64,000 nt of DNA from an uncultured Sphingomonadales bacterium (GTDB lineage: Bacteria > Pseudomonadota > Alphaproteobacteria > Sphingomonadales > Sphingomonadaceae), in the NCBI GenBank assembly GCA_903832325.1, contig CAILBC010000028.1, forward strand, positions 1 to 64,000, given 5' to 3'. Positions within the stretch are counted from its first letter, which is position 1. Each line of letters begins with the position of its first letter. A program made the translations under genes and the position numbers. A model generated the notes under the pieces. That model worked only from the letters and a program-made list of their open reading frames with translations, made no database searches and had not been told where the DNA came from. Of this stretch, positions 36,153-45,577 are shown piece after piece.

Positions 36153-37679
36153 TCAGGGCGCGGGCACATACGTGAAGCGCAGCGCCTGCAGCGTGATCGG
36201 GCGCGTGGGGGCAAGCAGCACGGTGCCTTCAATCGTGCCCTTGGTGCAGGTCCAGATGAAGCTGCCGGCCATGGCGTGATCGGGATGGATCGGCGCGGCC
36301 GTATCGCACGTGCCGGCCTGCGCGCGCGTTTCGCCCAGCACTTTGGCCCATTGCGCGTCGCTGCGGTCCAGCGGGAAGTTCATTGCCACTTTGCCCGCCA
36401 CCGGCGCGACCGTGCCCGCGGCCCAGATTGCGCGCGTGGCGGTGTAGAACGTGGCGAGATCGGGGGAGACCACTGGCGCAGGGCGTTTCAGCAGGCCCTG
36501 TTGCAACATCAGCACCGCCGTATCCCACACCGGCGCGGTGGGTCCGGCATACGTCTTGTTGGTCAGCGCAAACAGCGCAACGCCGAATTCGGGCAGCAGC
36601 AGCACGTGGCTGCCATAGCCCGGATAGCCGCCGCCATGGTTGAGCGTGAGGCCCAGATCGCAATCCTGCACCACGCGCCAGCCCATGCCATAGGCGACCG
36701 CGCCCGGGCACGCGGTGGCCCCGCTGGCGCCATAGCGGTGGAACACCGACTGGAAATTCAGCCCTTCGGCAATCTGGCGCACGGTGCCGCGCCGCACCGG
36801 GCCGGTATCGGCATCATCGCGCGGCGGCCAGGCCGACACCACGAAGGCCAGCCATCTGGCATAATCGGTGGCACTGACCGTCAGGCCGCCCATCGAATTG
36901 AACGCGCCATCATCCATTGTCGGTTCTTCGGCCCAGGCATCATTTTCCCAGCGATAGCCGAGCGCCCGGCGCGCCTGGTCCAGCGCGTGGACATCATATC
37001 CGCTCGACGTCATGCCCAGCGGGCCCAGCAGCGTCTGTTCGACATAGGCGCGATAGGGCGCGTGCGTGACATTGGCGATCACCCGGCCGAGGATGGCATA
37101 GCCCAGATTGGCATATTCGTGGCGCATTCCGGGCGCGCGGGCGAACGGCACCCCTGCGGCGAGCAGGCGCGAAAACGCCTCCTGCGGCAACGGCGTCTGG
37201 CGATCGCCCCAGGGATCATCGGTGACGAACCCGGCGACATGGTGCAGCAGGTCACGGATCGTGATGCGCGGCGAATCCGCGGTGGCATTGCCCCAGCCGC
37301 GCATTTCCGGAACGTATTTTTCCGCCGGATCGTCGAGCGCAATCAGCCCCTTGTCACGCAACGACAGGATCGACAGCGCGGTGAACGCCTTGGTCATCGA
37401 GGCGATGCGGAACAGCGTTTCGCCATCGACCGCGCGGCGCGTTTTCAGATCCTGCACGCCAAGCCCATGGACATAGGCCAGCCTGCCCTGCGCGACCACG
37501 CCATAGACCATGCCCGGCACATGGTTTTCGGCCATCCAGCGGGTGAAGATCGCATCGATGGCCGGTTCGGCAGCGGCAAGATCGGCTGCCGGCGGCGGCG
37601 GCGCATCAGCCAGTGCGGCGATCGGCGTTGTTGCCATCAGTGCGGCCATCAGGCCCCTGACGATCCGGTTTTTGCGCAT
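36153..37679 (-). CDS. Serine hydrolase, class C beta-lactamase fold
   Basis: This 508-residue exported protein has a signal peptide (about 1-25, ending ALADA), the nucleophile motif SMTK (IASMTKAFTAL), the YAN motif (HEYANLGYAI) and HGGG near 300. These mark the class C beta-lactamase/penicillin-binding-protein-like family. A C-terminal beta-rich extension of about 150 residues follows. It may be an esterase or peptidase rather than a resistance enzyme. I use ATG 37679; ATG 37700 would put charged residues before the signal. It is part of the block inserted between rimM and trmD. Confidence 0.88.
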   Translation of the reverse strand: MRKNRIVRGLMAALMATTPIAALADAPPPPAADLAAAEPAIDAIFTRWMAENHVPGMVYGVVAQGRLAYVHGLGVQDLKTRRAVDGETLFRIASMTKAFTALSILSLRDKGLIALDDPAEKYVPEMRGWGNATADSPRITIRDLLHHVAGFVTDDPWGDRQTPLPQEAFSRLLAAGVPFARAPGMRHEYANLGYAILGRVIANVTHAPYRAYVEQTLLGPLGMTSSGYDVHALDQARRALGYRWENDAWAEEPTMDDGAFNSMGGLTVSATDYARWLAFVVSAWPPRDDADTGPVRRGTVRQIAEGLNFQSVFHRYGASGATACPGAVAYGMGWRVVQDCDLGLTLNHGGGYPGYGSHVLLLPEFGVALFALTNKTYAGPTAPVWDTAVLMLQQGLLKRPAPVVSPDLATFYTATRAIWAAGTVAPVAGKVAMNFPLDRSDAQWAKVLGETRAQAGTCDTAAPIHPDHAMAGSFIWTCTKGTIEGTVLLAPTRPITLQALRFTYVPAP

Positions 37680-37799
37680 GACCTGCCCCCTGCTTGGCAC
37701 CCTGCCGGTGCGGCGCGTATCAAAGCCCGTTGTGCATCGGGCGTCAACCGGGCCAGGGTTCAGGGGTATTTGGCGCGCCCGCCTTTGTTGTGTGGCGCC

Positions 37800-38297
37800 T
37801 CAGTCCTGCGCCCAGGCGGCGGTGATGACCAGCCGCTGGTCATTCCATTCGGGCACGGCTTCTTCGCGCATCGGCACCATGAAGGTCTTGCCATCGGGGC
37901 GGCGCAGTTCGATCACGTCGCCGGCGCCGAAATTGTCGACCGCGATGCAGGTGCCAAGGTCTGCGCCATCGGTGGACACCGCATGGAGCCCGATCAGATC
38001 GGCGTAATAGTATTCGCCTTCGCCCAGCGGCGGCAGGGAATCGCGCGGAACGGCCAGCGCCGTGCCGCGCAAGGCTTCGGCCGCGGTGCGGTCGGCGCAT
38101 TCGGCAAACCGGGCAATCGCCCCGCCTTTGCCATCATCGCGCAAGGTGGTGAGAGTCAGCGCGCCGGCGTTGAACGCGCCGGCGCGGTTGAGGTGGCGCT
38201 TCAGCGTCGCCACCCCGTCCCCGAACAGTTTCAGCCGCACTTCGCCGGCCACGCCATGCGCACCGGTTACGGCCGCAAGCGTTATGTCAGCCGGCAT
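37800..38297 (-). CDS. rimM: Ribosome maturation factor
   Basis: This 165-residue factor acts in 30S assembly, binding S19 and the 16S 3' domain. The N-terminal part has GAHGVAGEVRLKLFGD; the PRC-barrel half has GEYYYADLIGL and GDVIELRRPDGKTFMVPM. Length is normal. It follows rpsP by 26 bp in the classic order, but trmD is displaced downstream by the inserted serine hydrolase/VapBC block. Confidence 0.96.
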   Translation of the reverse strand: MPADITLAAVTGAHGVAGEVRLKLFGDGVATLKRHLNRAGAFNAGALTLTTLRDDGKGGAIARFAECADRTAAEALRGTALAVPRDSLPPLGEGEYYYADLIGLHAVSTDGADLGTCIAVDNFGAGDVIELRRPDGKTFMVPMREEAVPEWNDQRLVITAAWAQD

Positions 38298-38323
38298 ATG
38301 CTGCCCGATCTGCGTATCGATGC

Positions 38324-38728
38324 TCAGGCTTCAGCAGTTTCAGCAGCGGCTTCTGCCGGCGCTGCTTCAACCGCCGCAGCAGCCTGTGCCTCGGCCAGCT
38401 TGGCCGCACGGTCTTCGGCACGTTCCTTGGACTTCTTGCCCGGCACGCCCTTGTTGGGGTTGGTGGTGGGGGCGCGTTCCTTCAGGCCACGCTTGTCGAG
38501 CAGGCGCGCGACGCGGTCGGTCGGCTGCGCACCGACGCCCAGCCAGTAATGCACGCGGTCTTCGGTCAGGCGCACGCGGTTTTCATCGTCCTTGGCCAGC
38601 AGCGGGTTGTAAGTGCCCACCTGCTCCAGATACTTGCCATCGCGCGGGGCGCGGCTGTTGGCGACGACGATCTTGTAATAGGGGCGCTTTTTCGAACCAC
38701 CACGCGACAGCCGCAGAGAAACAGACAT
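38324..38728 (-). CDS. rpsP: 30S ribosomal protein S16
   Basis: This 134-residue S16 has the core [20 protein letters not shown] at the N-terminus and the block [11 protein letters not shown]. After residue about 80 it has a Lys-rich then Ala/Glu-rich tail, longer than the 82-residue E. coli protein; such tails are seen in other alphaproteobacteria. It follows ffh by 46 bp. Confidence 0.97.
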   Translation of the reverse strand: MSVSLRLSRGGSKKRPYYKIVVANSRAPRDGKYLEQVGTYNPLLAKDDENRVRLTEDRVHYWLGVGAQPTDRVARLLDKRGLKERAPTTNPNKGVPGKKSKERAEDRAAKLAEAQAAAAVEAAPAEAAAETAEA

Positions 38729-38774
38729 TCGTTTGACCTTTCCAGTAAATATCGAAAACAGTGTTCAAAATTCG

Positions 38775-40256
38775 TTATTTGCGTTTCAACAGATCGCCCA
38801 GGTTGCCGGGCATTCCGCCGCCCATGCCCCCAAGGCCGGGCAGTTTCGGTCCCCCGCCGCCCATTCCGCCCATTCCGCCCATCTGCTGGTCCAGCCCGGG
38901 CATTGCCCCGCCCAGACCGCCTTTGCCGAACATCGCGGCCAGGCCTTTCAGCCCGCCCATCTTGCGGATCTGCTTCATCGCGCGCGCCATTTCCTGGTGC
39001 ATCTTGATGACTTTGTTGACATCCTGCACTTGCGTGCCCGACCCTTTGGCCACGCGGATCTTGCGCTTGGCGTTAAGCAGTTCGGGCTTGGCGCGTTCCT
39101 TGGGCGTCATCGATCCGATGATCGCATCCATGTGCAGCAGAACCCGGTCGTCCATGCCCGAATTGGCCATGGCCTGCTTGGCCTTTTTCATGCCCGGCAT
39201 CATGCCCGCGAGTGCGCCCAAGCCGCCCATGCGCTGCATCTGCTGCAACTGCGTGCGCAGATCGGTCATGTCGAATTCGCCCTTCGCCATGCGCTGGGCC
39301 AGGCGTTCGGCTTCGTCCGCCTGAACCGCCGCGGCGGCTTTTTCGACGATCGAGACGATATCACCCATGCCCAGGATGCGCCCGGCCACGCGCTGCGGAT
39401 CGAACGCTTCGATCGCATCGAGCTTTTCACCGGTGGCGGCAAATTTGATCGGCTGGCCGGTCACCGCGCGCATCGACAGCGCCGCACCACCGCGCGCATC
39501 GCCATCCATGCGGGTCAGCACCACACCGGTCAGCGACACCTGCCCGGCAAAGTTCTGCGCCACGTTGACCGCGTCCTGCCCGGTCAGCGCATCGACCACC
39601 AGCAGCGTTTCGCGCGGGGCGGAAACGGCGCTGACCGCCTTCATTTCGTCCATCAGCGCCTGATCGACATGGAGCCGCCCGGCGGTATCGAGCAGCAGCA
39701 CATCGACCGCCTGCAGCTTTGCCGCATTCACCGCGCGCGTGGCGATGGCCACCGGCTGCTGGCCGGGCACGATCGGCAGCGTTGCCACCCCGGCCTGGAC
39801 ACCGAGCACGGCCAGCTGGTCCTGCGCCGCGGGACGATTGACGTCGAGCGAGGCCATCAGCACCTTTTTGCCGTGGCGGTCTTTCAACAGCTTGGCGATC
39901 TTGGCGGTGCTGGTGGTCTTGCCCGATCCTTGCAGGCCGACCATCATGATCACCACCGGCGGGGTTGCCGCCAGATCAAGTTCGGCCGTGCCGCCGCCAA
40001 GCATTTCGATCAGCGCGTCATTGACGATCTTGACCACTTGCTGGCCCGGAGTGACCGAGCGGAGCACCTGCTGACCAATCGCCTGTTCGGTTACGGCATC
40101 GACAAAACGACGCACCACCGGCAGCGCCACATCGGCTTCGAGCAGCGCGATGCGCACTTCGCGCATGGCGGCGCGCACATCCTCTTCGGACAGCGCGCCA
40201 CGACCGCGCAGGCGGTCGAAAACGCCGCTCAGCCGATCTGACAGACTATCGAACAC
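38775..40256 (-). CDS. ffh: Signal recognition particle protein Ffh
   Basis: This 493-residue SRP54 GTPase targets nascent inner-membrane proteins with 4.5S RNA. The G domain shows GLQGSGKTTS, LLLDTAGRLH and TRMDGDARGG; the M domain is Met-rich and ends in a Gly/Met tail. The start is GTG 40256 (encoding FDSLSDRLSGVF next), with AGGAG nine bases upstream; a much longer open frame to 40559 is not supported. Its receptor FtsY is encoded at 44639. It heads the ffh-rpsP-rimM group. Confidence 0.96.
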   Translation of the reverse strand: MFDSLSDRLSGVFDRLRGRGALSEEDVRAAMREVRIALLEADVALPVVRRFVDAVTEQAIGQQVLRSVTPGQQVVKIVNDALIEMLGGGTAELDLAATPPVVIMMVGLQGSGKTTSTAKIAKLLKDRHGKKVLMASLDVNRPAAQDQLAVLGVQAGVATLPIVPGQQPVAIATRAVNAAKLQAVDVLLLDTAGRLHVDQALMDEMKAVSAVSAPRETLLVVDALTGQDAVNVAQNFAGQVSLTGVVLTRMDGDARGGAALSMRAVTGQPIKFAATGEKLDAIEAFDPQRVAGRILGMGDIVSIVEKAAAAVQADEAERLAQRMAKGEFDMTDLRTQLQQMQRMGGLGALAGMMPGMKKAKQAMANSGMDDRVLLHMDAIIGSMTPKERAKPELLNAKRKIRVAKGSGTQVQDVNKVIKMHQEMARAMKQIRKMGGLKGLAAMFGKGGLGGAMPGLDQQMGGMGGMGGGGPKLPGLGGMGGGMPGNLGDLLKRK

Positions 40257-40596
40257 TGCGCACCACTCCTGACACCGCCCGCAGACACCCGTCCACAGCC
40301 GAAACGACAAAAACGCCGGTGGGCGAAACCTCGCCGACCAGCGTTGGCATTTCCGCTGCAAGAGCCGAAAGCGAATCCAGCAATTCGGCCATGATCGGCC
40401 GTTTCGCTGTGGTGCCCATAGGCTTTGCCTGCGGATTTGGCAAGCCGGTGCCCAAACGCCGCACACCCACCCGCGCAGGCGCCCAAATGCCCCATGCGCC
40501 GCCCGGAACGGCCCCCACGGCTTAACCCAAACTTCAACAAAGTCGGTTACGAGACGCATCGCAGGATCGCGTCGAGCAAGGAGCAGGCCAGACGTT
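40257..40596. other. Divergent intergenic region, ffh/GGDEF-EAL
   Basis: These 340 bp separate ffh from the GGDEF-EAL gene. The ffh ribosome site lies at its left edge and GAGCAAGGAGCAGG before the right-hand gene. A minus-strand frame of 57 codons (40419-40246) could encode a small peptide overlapping the ffh start, but it lacks a convincing ribosome site. Confidence 0.4.
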
Positions 40597-42387
40597 ATGC
40601 CACGGCAGGACTATCAGCATGACCAGGCAGGCGCTGCGGCGCCGGCTTTTGGCGTGACTGGTTCGCCGGTGGCGGATATGGCGGCTGTGCCGGCCGCGGC
40701 GCCGGGGATTGCCGCGACGGCCGGCCTGATCCCTGACATTGCAGCAATCCCCGGCGCCGCGGCAAAGCCGCAAACGCCGGCCGCGATCAGCCGCACCGAG
40801 CGCGATATCGTGGCGCTGGGCATCATTTTTGCCGCGATCATCCTGTTCATCGGCACCGGGTCTTCGGTGTTGACCCGGCTGGCGCGGCACCTGCTGTTTG
40901 GCGAAACCAATGTCGATTCGCTGCTGACCAATGCGCTGCTGCTGAACATCGCGCTGATCGTGTTCGGCTGGCGGCGCTACACCGATCTGATCCGCGAAGT
41001 GGCGGCGCGGCGCGATGCCGAAGCCGCCGCGCTGCGGCTGGCCGATACCGACCCGTTGACCGGATTGCTCAACCGGCGCAGCTTTGACACGGCGCTGATG
41101 CGGCTGGCGGGCGAAGCGGCACAGCGCGAAGGCTGCCTGGCGCTGATGCTGATCGATCTTGACCGGTTCAAACGTGCCAACGATTCGCACGGGCACCATG
41201 TGGGCGATGCCGTGCTGACCGAAACCGCGCGGCGCGCGCGCGCCATGCTGCCCGCCGATGCCGCGCTGGCACGGCTGGGGGGCGATGAATTTGCCGCGCT
41301 GGTGCCGTTTGGCCGGGGTGCAGACGGCATGGGCCAGACCGAGCGGCTGGCCACGCGCATCGGCCACGCCATCGCGCTGCCGATTCATTGCGGCGATCAC
41401 ACCATCGGGGTTACCGCGTCGATCGGCGCGGAGTGCACCCCGATCGATCCGGGCATGTCGTTGGCCGAAGCGACCGACCGGCTGATGCATCGTGCCGACG
41501 TGGCGATGTATCAGGCCAAAAAGGGCGGGCGCAGCCGCCATTGCTGGTTTGATCCGGCGATGGAGGCCGACATGCTGGCGCGCAACCGGCTGGAACAGGA
41601 TATCCGCGCCGGGCTGAAACAGGGCGAATTCTGCCCCTATTATGAAAAGCAGGTGGATCTGACCACGGGCGCGATCACCGGCTTTGAAATGCTGGCGCGC
41701 TGGCATTCGGCGGCGCGCGGGCTGATCGGGCCCGAAGTGTTCGTGCCGGTGGCCGAAGATATCGGCCTGATGCCCGATCTATCGGAAACGCTGATCCGCC
41801 AGGCGCTGATCGATGCGCAGGACTGGGCCCCGCATCTGACGCTGGCGATCAACATTTCGCCGGTGCAACTGCGCGATTCGTGGTTTGCGCAACGGCTGCT
41901 GAAATTGCTGGTGGAGGCGCATATCCCGCCCAGCCGGATCGAGATCGAGATCACCGAAATCAGCCTGCGCGAAAATCTGCCGATGGTGCGGTCGCTGATC
42001 ACCTCGCTGCGCAACCAGGGCGTGCGGATCAGCCTGGATGATTTCGGCCATGGCGCATCGAGCCTGGCGCATTTGCGCACGCTGCCGTTTGACCGGATCA
42101 AGATCGATCGCAATTTCATCGCCGGGCTGGGGCACAACCGCGACAGTTCTGCCGTGGTCGAGGCGATTGCCGCAATCGGCCGGGGCATGGACATGCCAAT
42201 CACCGCCGAAGGGATCGAAACCCCCGAAATTCTGGCGGAACTGCTCAAGATCGGCGCGCTGCAAGGGCAAGGCTATCTCTATGGCCGGCCGATGAACGCC
42301 GAAACGCTGCGCGAGGAACTGGCCGACCAGCGGCTGCTGGCCCCGGCCACCGTGCCACCCGCACCAGTAGACCGGCGCACCGCCTGA
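40597..42387 (+). CDS. Membrane-bound GGDEF-EAL cyclic-di-GMP protein
   Basis: The 596-residue protein has an Ala/Pro-rich N-terminus, two membrane segments (about 72-92 and 108-124), a GGDEF domain (about 140-305; LARLGGDEFAAL intact, ADTDPLTGLLNRR) and an EAL domain (about 320-580). The EAL motif reads EMLARW. The catalytic Glu, the DDFG Asp pair, the Lys in IKIDRNFI and the Glu in EGIET are present, so phosphodiesterase activity is plausible. Both activities look competent. There is no recognisable sensory domain. The stop overlaps a 7-bp tandem repeat. Confidence 0.9.
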   Translation: MPRQDYQHDQAGAAAPAFGVTGSPVADMAAVPAAAPGIAATAGLIPDIAAIPGAAAKPQTPAAISRTERDIVALGIIFAAIILFIGTGSSVLTRLARHLLFGETNVDSLLTNALLLNIALIVFGWRRYTDLIREVAARRDAEAAALRLADTDPLTGLLNRRSFDTALMRLAGEAAQREGCLALMLIDLDRFKRANDSHGHHVGDAVLTETARRARAMLPADAALARLGGDEFAALVPFGRGADGMGQTERLATRIGHAIALPIHCGDHTIGVTASIGAECTPIDPGMSLAEATDRLMHRADVAMYQAKKGGRSRHCWFDPAMEADMLARNRLEQDIRAGLKQGEFCPYYEKQVDLTTGAITGFEMLARWHSAARGLIGPEVFVPVAEDIGLMPDLSETLIRQALIDAQDWAPHLTLAINISPVQLRDSWFAQRLLKLLVEAHIPPSRIEIEITEISLRENLPMVRSLITSLRNQGVRISLDDFGHGASSLAHLRTLPFDRIKIDRNFIAGLGHNRDSSAVVEAIAAIGRGMDMPITAEGIETPEILAELLKIGALQGQGYLYGRPMNAETLREELADQRLLAPATVPPAPVDRRTA

Positions 42388-42447
42388 CCCCTGACCCCTG
42401 GCCCCTGACTACTGACTCCTGACAACCGGCCCCTGACAACCGGCCCC
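42385..42447. repeat. Heptamer-phased tandem repeat
   Basis: Five 7-bp units (TGACCCC and variants) are followed by two identical 14-bp units (TGACAACCGGCCCC), all in 7-bp phase over 63 bp. The first TGA is the stop codon of the GGDEF-EAL gene. dapF starts 61 bp further on. Confidence 0.85.
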
Positions 42448-42507
42448 GCGTTCTGAACAACGACGACAATTTTGCAAACCGGCGGGTTTGGGCTACTAGC
42501 CCGCGCC

Positions 42508-43341
42508 ATGCGCATTCCCTTTCGCAAGATGCACGGCCTGGGCAATGATTTCGTGGTGATCGACGCGCGCGCCCGCGCCGTGGCGATGACCGCGCGCCGC
42601 GCCGCCGCGCTGGCCGACCGCAAGACCGGCATCGGCTGCGACCAGCTGATCGTGCTGGAATCATCGGACTTTGCCGATGTGCGGATGCGCATTTTCAACC
42701 CCGATGGCGGCGAAGTGGAAGCCTGCGGCAATGCCAGCCGCGCGGTCGGCCTGCTGCTGGCCGATGAACACGCGGGCGAAACCCGGATCGAATCCCGGAT
42801 CGAAACCCTGGGCGGCACGATTGTCGCCCGCGCCAAGGGGCCCGCAATCAGCGTGGCGATGGGCGTGCCGCGTTTCGACTGGGAGGCGATTCCGCTGGCC
42901 TATGCGATGGATACGATGGCCATGCCGGTGGCGTGGGAAGACCTTGCCAATCCGGTTGCGGTCAATGTCGGCAATCCGCATGTCGTGTTCTTTGTGCCCG
43001 ATACGCACGCGGTCGATCTGGCGCGGCTGGGCCCGCTGATCGAGACTGACCCACTGTTTCCGCAGCGGATCAATGTCAATGTTGCCACGCTGACCGCGCC
43101 CGATGCAATCGATCTGCGCGTATGGGAACGCGGCGCCGGGCTGACACGCGCCTGCGGCACCGGGGCCTGCGCCACGGCCGTGGCGGCGATGCGCCGGCGG
43201 CTGACCGGGCGCGACGTCACGATAACCCTGCCCGGCGGACCGCTGACCATCGCCTGGGACCGCGATGACACGATCATCATGACCGGGCCCGCCAGCGAAA
43301 GCTTTGCCGGCGATTTTGCCGGGGAAGATTACCCCGAATGA
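42508..43341 (+). CDS. dapF: Diaminopimelate epimerase
   Basis: This 277-residue enzyme converts LL- to meso-diaminopimelate for lysine and peptidoglycan. The two catalytic Cys motifs are present: EACGNASRA (about 74) and RACGTGACA (about 220). The N-terminal FRKMHGLGNDFVVID is typical. ATG 42508 is chosen over an upstream ATG at 42472, because the family begins at this point. A short hairpin (GGGCT/AGCCC at 42490-42502) lies just before the start. The stop overlaps mtaB (ATGA). Confidence 0.96.
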   Translation: MRIPFRKMHGLGNDFVVIDARARAVAMTARRAAALADRKTGIGCDQLIVLESSDFADVRMRIFNPDGGEVEACGNASRAVGLLLADEHAGETRIESRIETLGGTIVARAKGPAISVAMGVPRFDWEAIPLAYAMDTMAMPVAWEDLANPVAVNVGNPHVVFFVPDTHAVDLARLGPLIETDPLFPQRINVNVATLTAPDAIDLRVWERGAGLTRACGTGACATAVAAMRRRLTGRDVTITLPGGPLTIAWDRDDTIIMTGPASESFAGDFAGEDYPE

Positions 43342-44642
43342 CTCTGCCCGCCCAAATCCAAGCACCATCCAACGCACCGTCCACCGCACCATCCAGGGCA
43401 CCGGGCGAAGTGGTCACGCTGGGCTGCCGGCTGAACCTTGCCGAAAGCGAGGCGATCCGCGCCATGGTGGCGCAGGCGCCTGGCCAGACGGTGGTGGTCA
43501 ACACGTGCGCAGTCACCGCCGAGGCGGTGCGCCAGTCGCGCCGCGCGGTGCGGCGGCTGCGCCGCGATCATCCCGATGCGCGGCTGGTGGTGACGGGTTG
43601 CGCCGCCACGATCGCGCCCGGCGATTTTGCCGCCATGGCCGAAGTCGATGCGGTGGTGGCCAACCCGGCAAAGCTATCGCCGCAAAGCTGGCGCGCGCCT
43701 GGCGAAAGTGCCCCTGCCCCAGCCCCAGCCCCAGCCCCAGCCTCAACCCCAGCCCCTGCACCCACAGCAACTTCGGCGCACCACACGCGCGCGTTCGTTC
43801 CGGTGCAGAACGGGTGTGACCATGCCTGCACGTTCTGCATCATTCCTGCCGGGCGCGGCGCCAGCGTGTCGAGCCCGGTGGACGATGTGCTGCGCCGGAT
43901 CGGTGCACATTGCGATCAGGGCGTGAACGAAGTGGTGCTGACCGGGGTCGATGTTACCGGCTGGGGCGCGGATTTGCCCGAACGCTCCCGCGCAGAACGA
44001 CCCAGGCTGGGCGATCTGGTCGCGGCGATCCTGCGCGCCTTTCCGGCGCTGCCGCGCCTGCGCCTGTCTTCGCTCGACGGGGTGGAAATCGACGATCTGC
44101 TGTTTGACATCATCACCGGAGAGCCGCGCCTGATGCCGCACATCCACTTGTCGTTGCAGGCAGGCGACGACATGGTGCTGAAACGCATGAAGCGCCGCCA
44201 TAGCCGCGCGCAGGCCATCGCGCTGATCGAGCGGATGCACGCGCGCCGGCCCGACATTGCCATCGGCGCCGACGTCATCGCCGGGTTTCCGACCGAAACG
44301 GCCGAAATGCATGCCAACAACATCAGCCTGATTGCCGAGGCGCGCGTCGTGCACGGCCATGTCTTTCCCTATTCGCCGCGCCCCGGCACCCCGGCGGCCC
44401 GCATGCCGCAGGTCGATCCGGTGGAAGTGCGCGAACGCGCGGCACAGTTGCGCGCCGCCGTCGCCGCCAATCGCGCGGCCTGGCTGCAAAGTTTGGTGGG
44501 GCAGGCGCGCATCGTGCTTGCCGAACGCGATGGCACCGGCCATTCGGGCGAATTCGCCCCCTACCGCCTGCCGCCCGGCACGGTACCAGGCAGCCTGATT
44601 ACCCTGACCCCCGGGACGATAGAGCAAGGATACCTGGCATGA
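43338..44642 (+). CDS. mtaB: tRNA t6A37 methylthiotransferase MtaB
   Basis: This 434-residue radical SAM enzyme makes ms2t6A at position 37 of ANN-decoding tRNAs. The N-terminal MTTase cluster cysteines are at LGCRLN, NTCAVT and TGCAA, and the radical SAM cluster in CDHACTFCIIP. A TRAM-like tail is short. The N-terminal 20 residues and a segment at about 120-150 are Ala/Pro repeats (encoded by AGCCCC hexamers) not typical of the family. It overlaps dapF and ftsY by 4 bp each. Confidence 0.93.
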   Translation: MTLPAQIQAPSNAPSTAPSRAPGEVVTLGCRLNLAESEAIRAMVAQAPGQTVVVNTCAVTAEAVRQSRRAVRRLRRDHPDARLVVTGCAATIAPGDFAAMAEVDAVVANPAKLSPQSWRAPGESAPAPAPAPAPASTPAPAPTATSAHHTRAFVPVQNGCDHACTFCIIPAGRGASVSSPVDDVLRRIGAHCDQGVNEVVLTGVDVTGWGADLPERSRAERPRLGDLVAAILRAFPALPRLRLSSLDGVEIDDLLFDIITGEPRLMPHIHLSLQAGDDMVLKRMKRRHSRAQAIALIERMHARRPDIAIGADVIAGFPTETAEMHANNISLIAEARVVHGHVFPYSPRPGTPAARMPQVDPVEVRERAAQLRAAVAANRAAWLQSLVGQARIVLAERDGTGHSGEFAPYRLPPGTVPGSLITLTPGTIEQGYLA

Positions 44643-45577
44643 GCAGCGACACCTGGAGCGACCGGCTGCTGGGCGGCCTGCGCAAAACCCAGGAACGGCT
44701 GGCCGAAAACCTGGCCGGAAACCTGATTGGCCTGGGCGGATCGACCCGCCTGACCGAGGCGCAGCTTGACGATATCGAGGATGCGCTGATCGCATCGGAT
44801 CTGGGCCCGCGCGCGGCGGCGCGGATCAGGGCGCGGCTCGCTGCCGGGCGGTTCGAAAGCGGGCTGGACGAAGCGGCGCTGCGCGGATCGGTCGCCACCG
44901 AGATCGAGGCGATCCTGCGCGCGGTGGCGCGGCCGCTGGACATTGTCGCCTTTCCCCGACCGCAAGTGATCCTGGTGATCGGGGTGAACGGATCGGGCAA
45001 GACCACCACCATCGCCAAGCTGGCGCATCTGTTTCAGGAACAGGATTACAGCGTGATGCTGGCCGCGGGCGATACCTTTCGCGCCGCCGCAATCGGGCAA
45101 TTGCGCGTCTGGGCCGATCGGCTGGGGATCACGGTGATCAGCGGCGAAGAAGGCGGGGACCCGGCCTCTATCGTGTTTGACGCGGTAAAGCAGGCGACCG
45201 AGGCCGGCACCGACGTGCTGATCGTCGATACCGCCGGCCGGCTGCACAACAAGCGCGAACTGATGGACGAACTGGCCAAGATCCGCCGCGTGCTCGGCCG
45301 GCTGAACCCCGCTGCGCCGCACGACGTGGTGCTGGTGCTCGATGCCACCAATGGCCAGAACGCGCTGCAACAGATCGAAATTTTCCGCGAAGTGGCCGGG
45401 GTGACCGGGCTGGTGATGACGAAGCTGGATGGCACCGCGCGCGGCGGCGTGCTGGTGGCTGCGGCGGAACAATACGGATTGCCGATCCACGCCATCGGCG
45501 TGGGCGAAAAGATCGATGATTTGCGCCCGTTCGACCCCGCGCTGGTCGCCCGGGTGATTGCCGGAGACGTGGCATGA
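44639..45577 (+). CDS. ftsY: Signal recognition particle receptor FtsY
   Basis: This 312-residue GTPase is the SRP receptor at the inner membrane. The NG domain has GVNGSGKTTTIAKLA, DTFRAAAIGQLRVWADR, DTAGRLHNK and TKLDGTARGG. The long acidic N-terminal A domain of E. coli FtsY is missing, as in many alphaproteobacteria. It overlaps mtaB and the next gene by 4 bp each, forming a tight dapF-mtaB-ftsY-ispZ unit. Confidence 0.96.
   Translation: MSSDTWSDRLLGGLRKTQERLAENLAGNLIGLGGSTRLTEAQLDDIEDALIASDLGPRAAARIRARLAAGRFESGLDEAALRGSVATEIEAILRAVARPLDIVAFPRPQVILVIGVNGSGKTTTIAKLAHLFQEQDYSVMLAAGDTFRAAAIGQLRVWADRLGITVISGEEGGDPASIVFDAVKQATEAGTDVLIVDTAGRLHNKRELMDELAKIRRVLGRLNPAAPHDVVLVLDATNGQNALQQIEIFREVAGVTGLVMTKLDGTARGGVLVAAAEQYGLPIHAIGVGEKIDDLRPFDPALVARVIAGDVA

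Noticed and set aside
40246..40419. 57-codon minus-strand frame overlapping the ffh start
   Set aside because: Protein-like composition, but no ribosome site and it covers the ffh ribosome-binding region. Kept only as a possibility.
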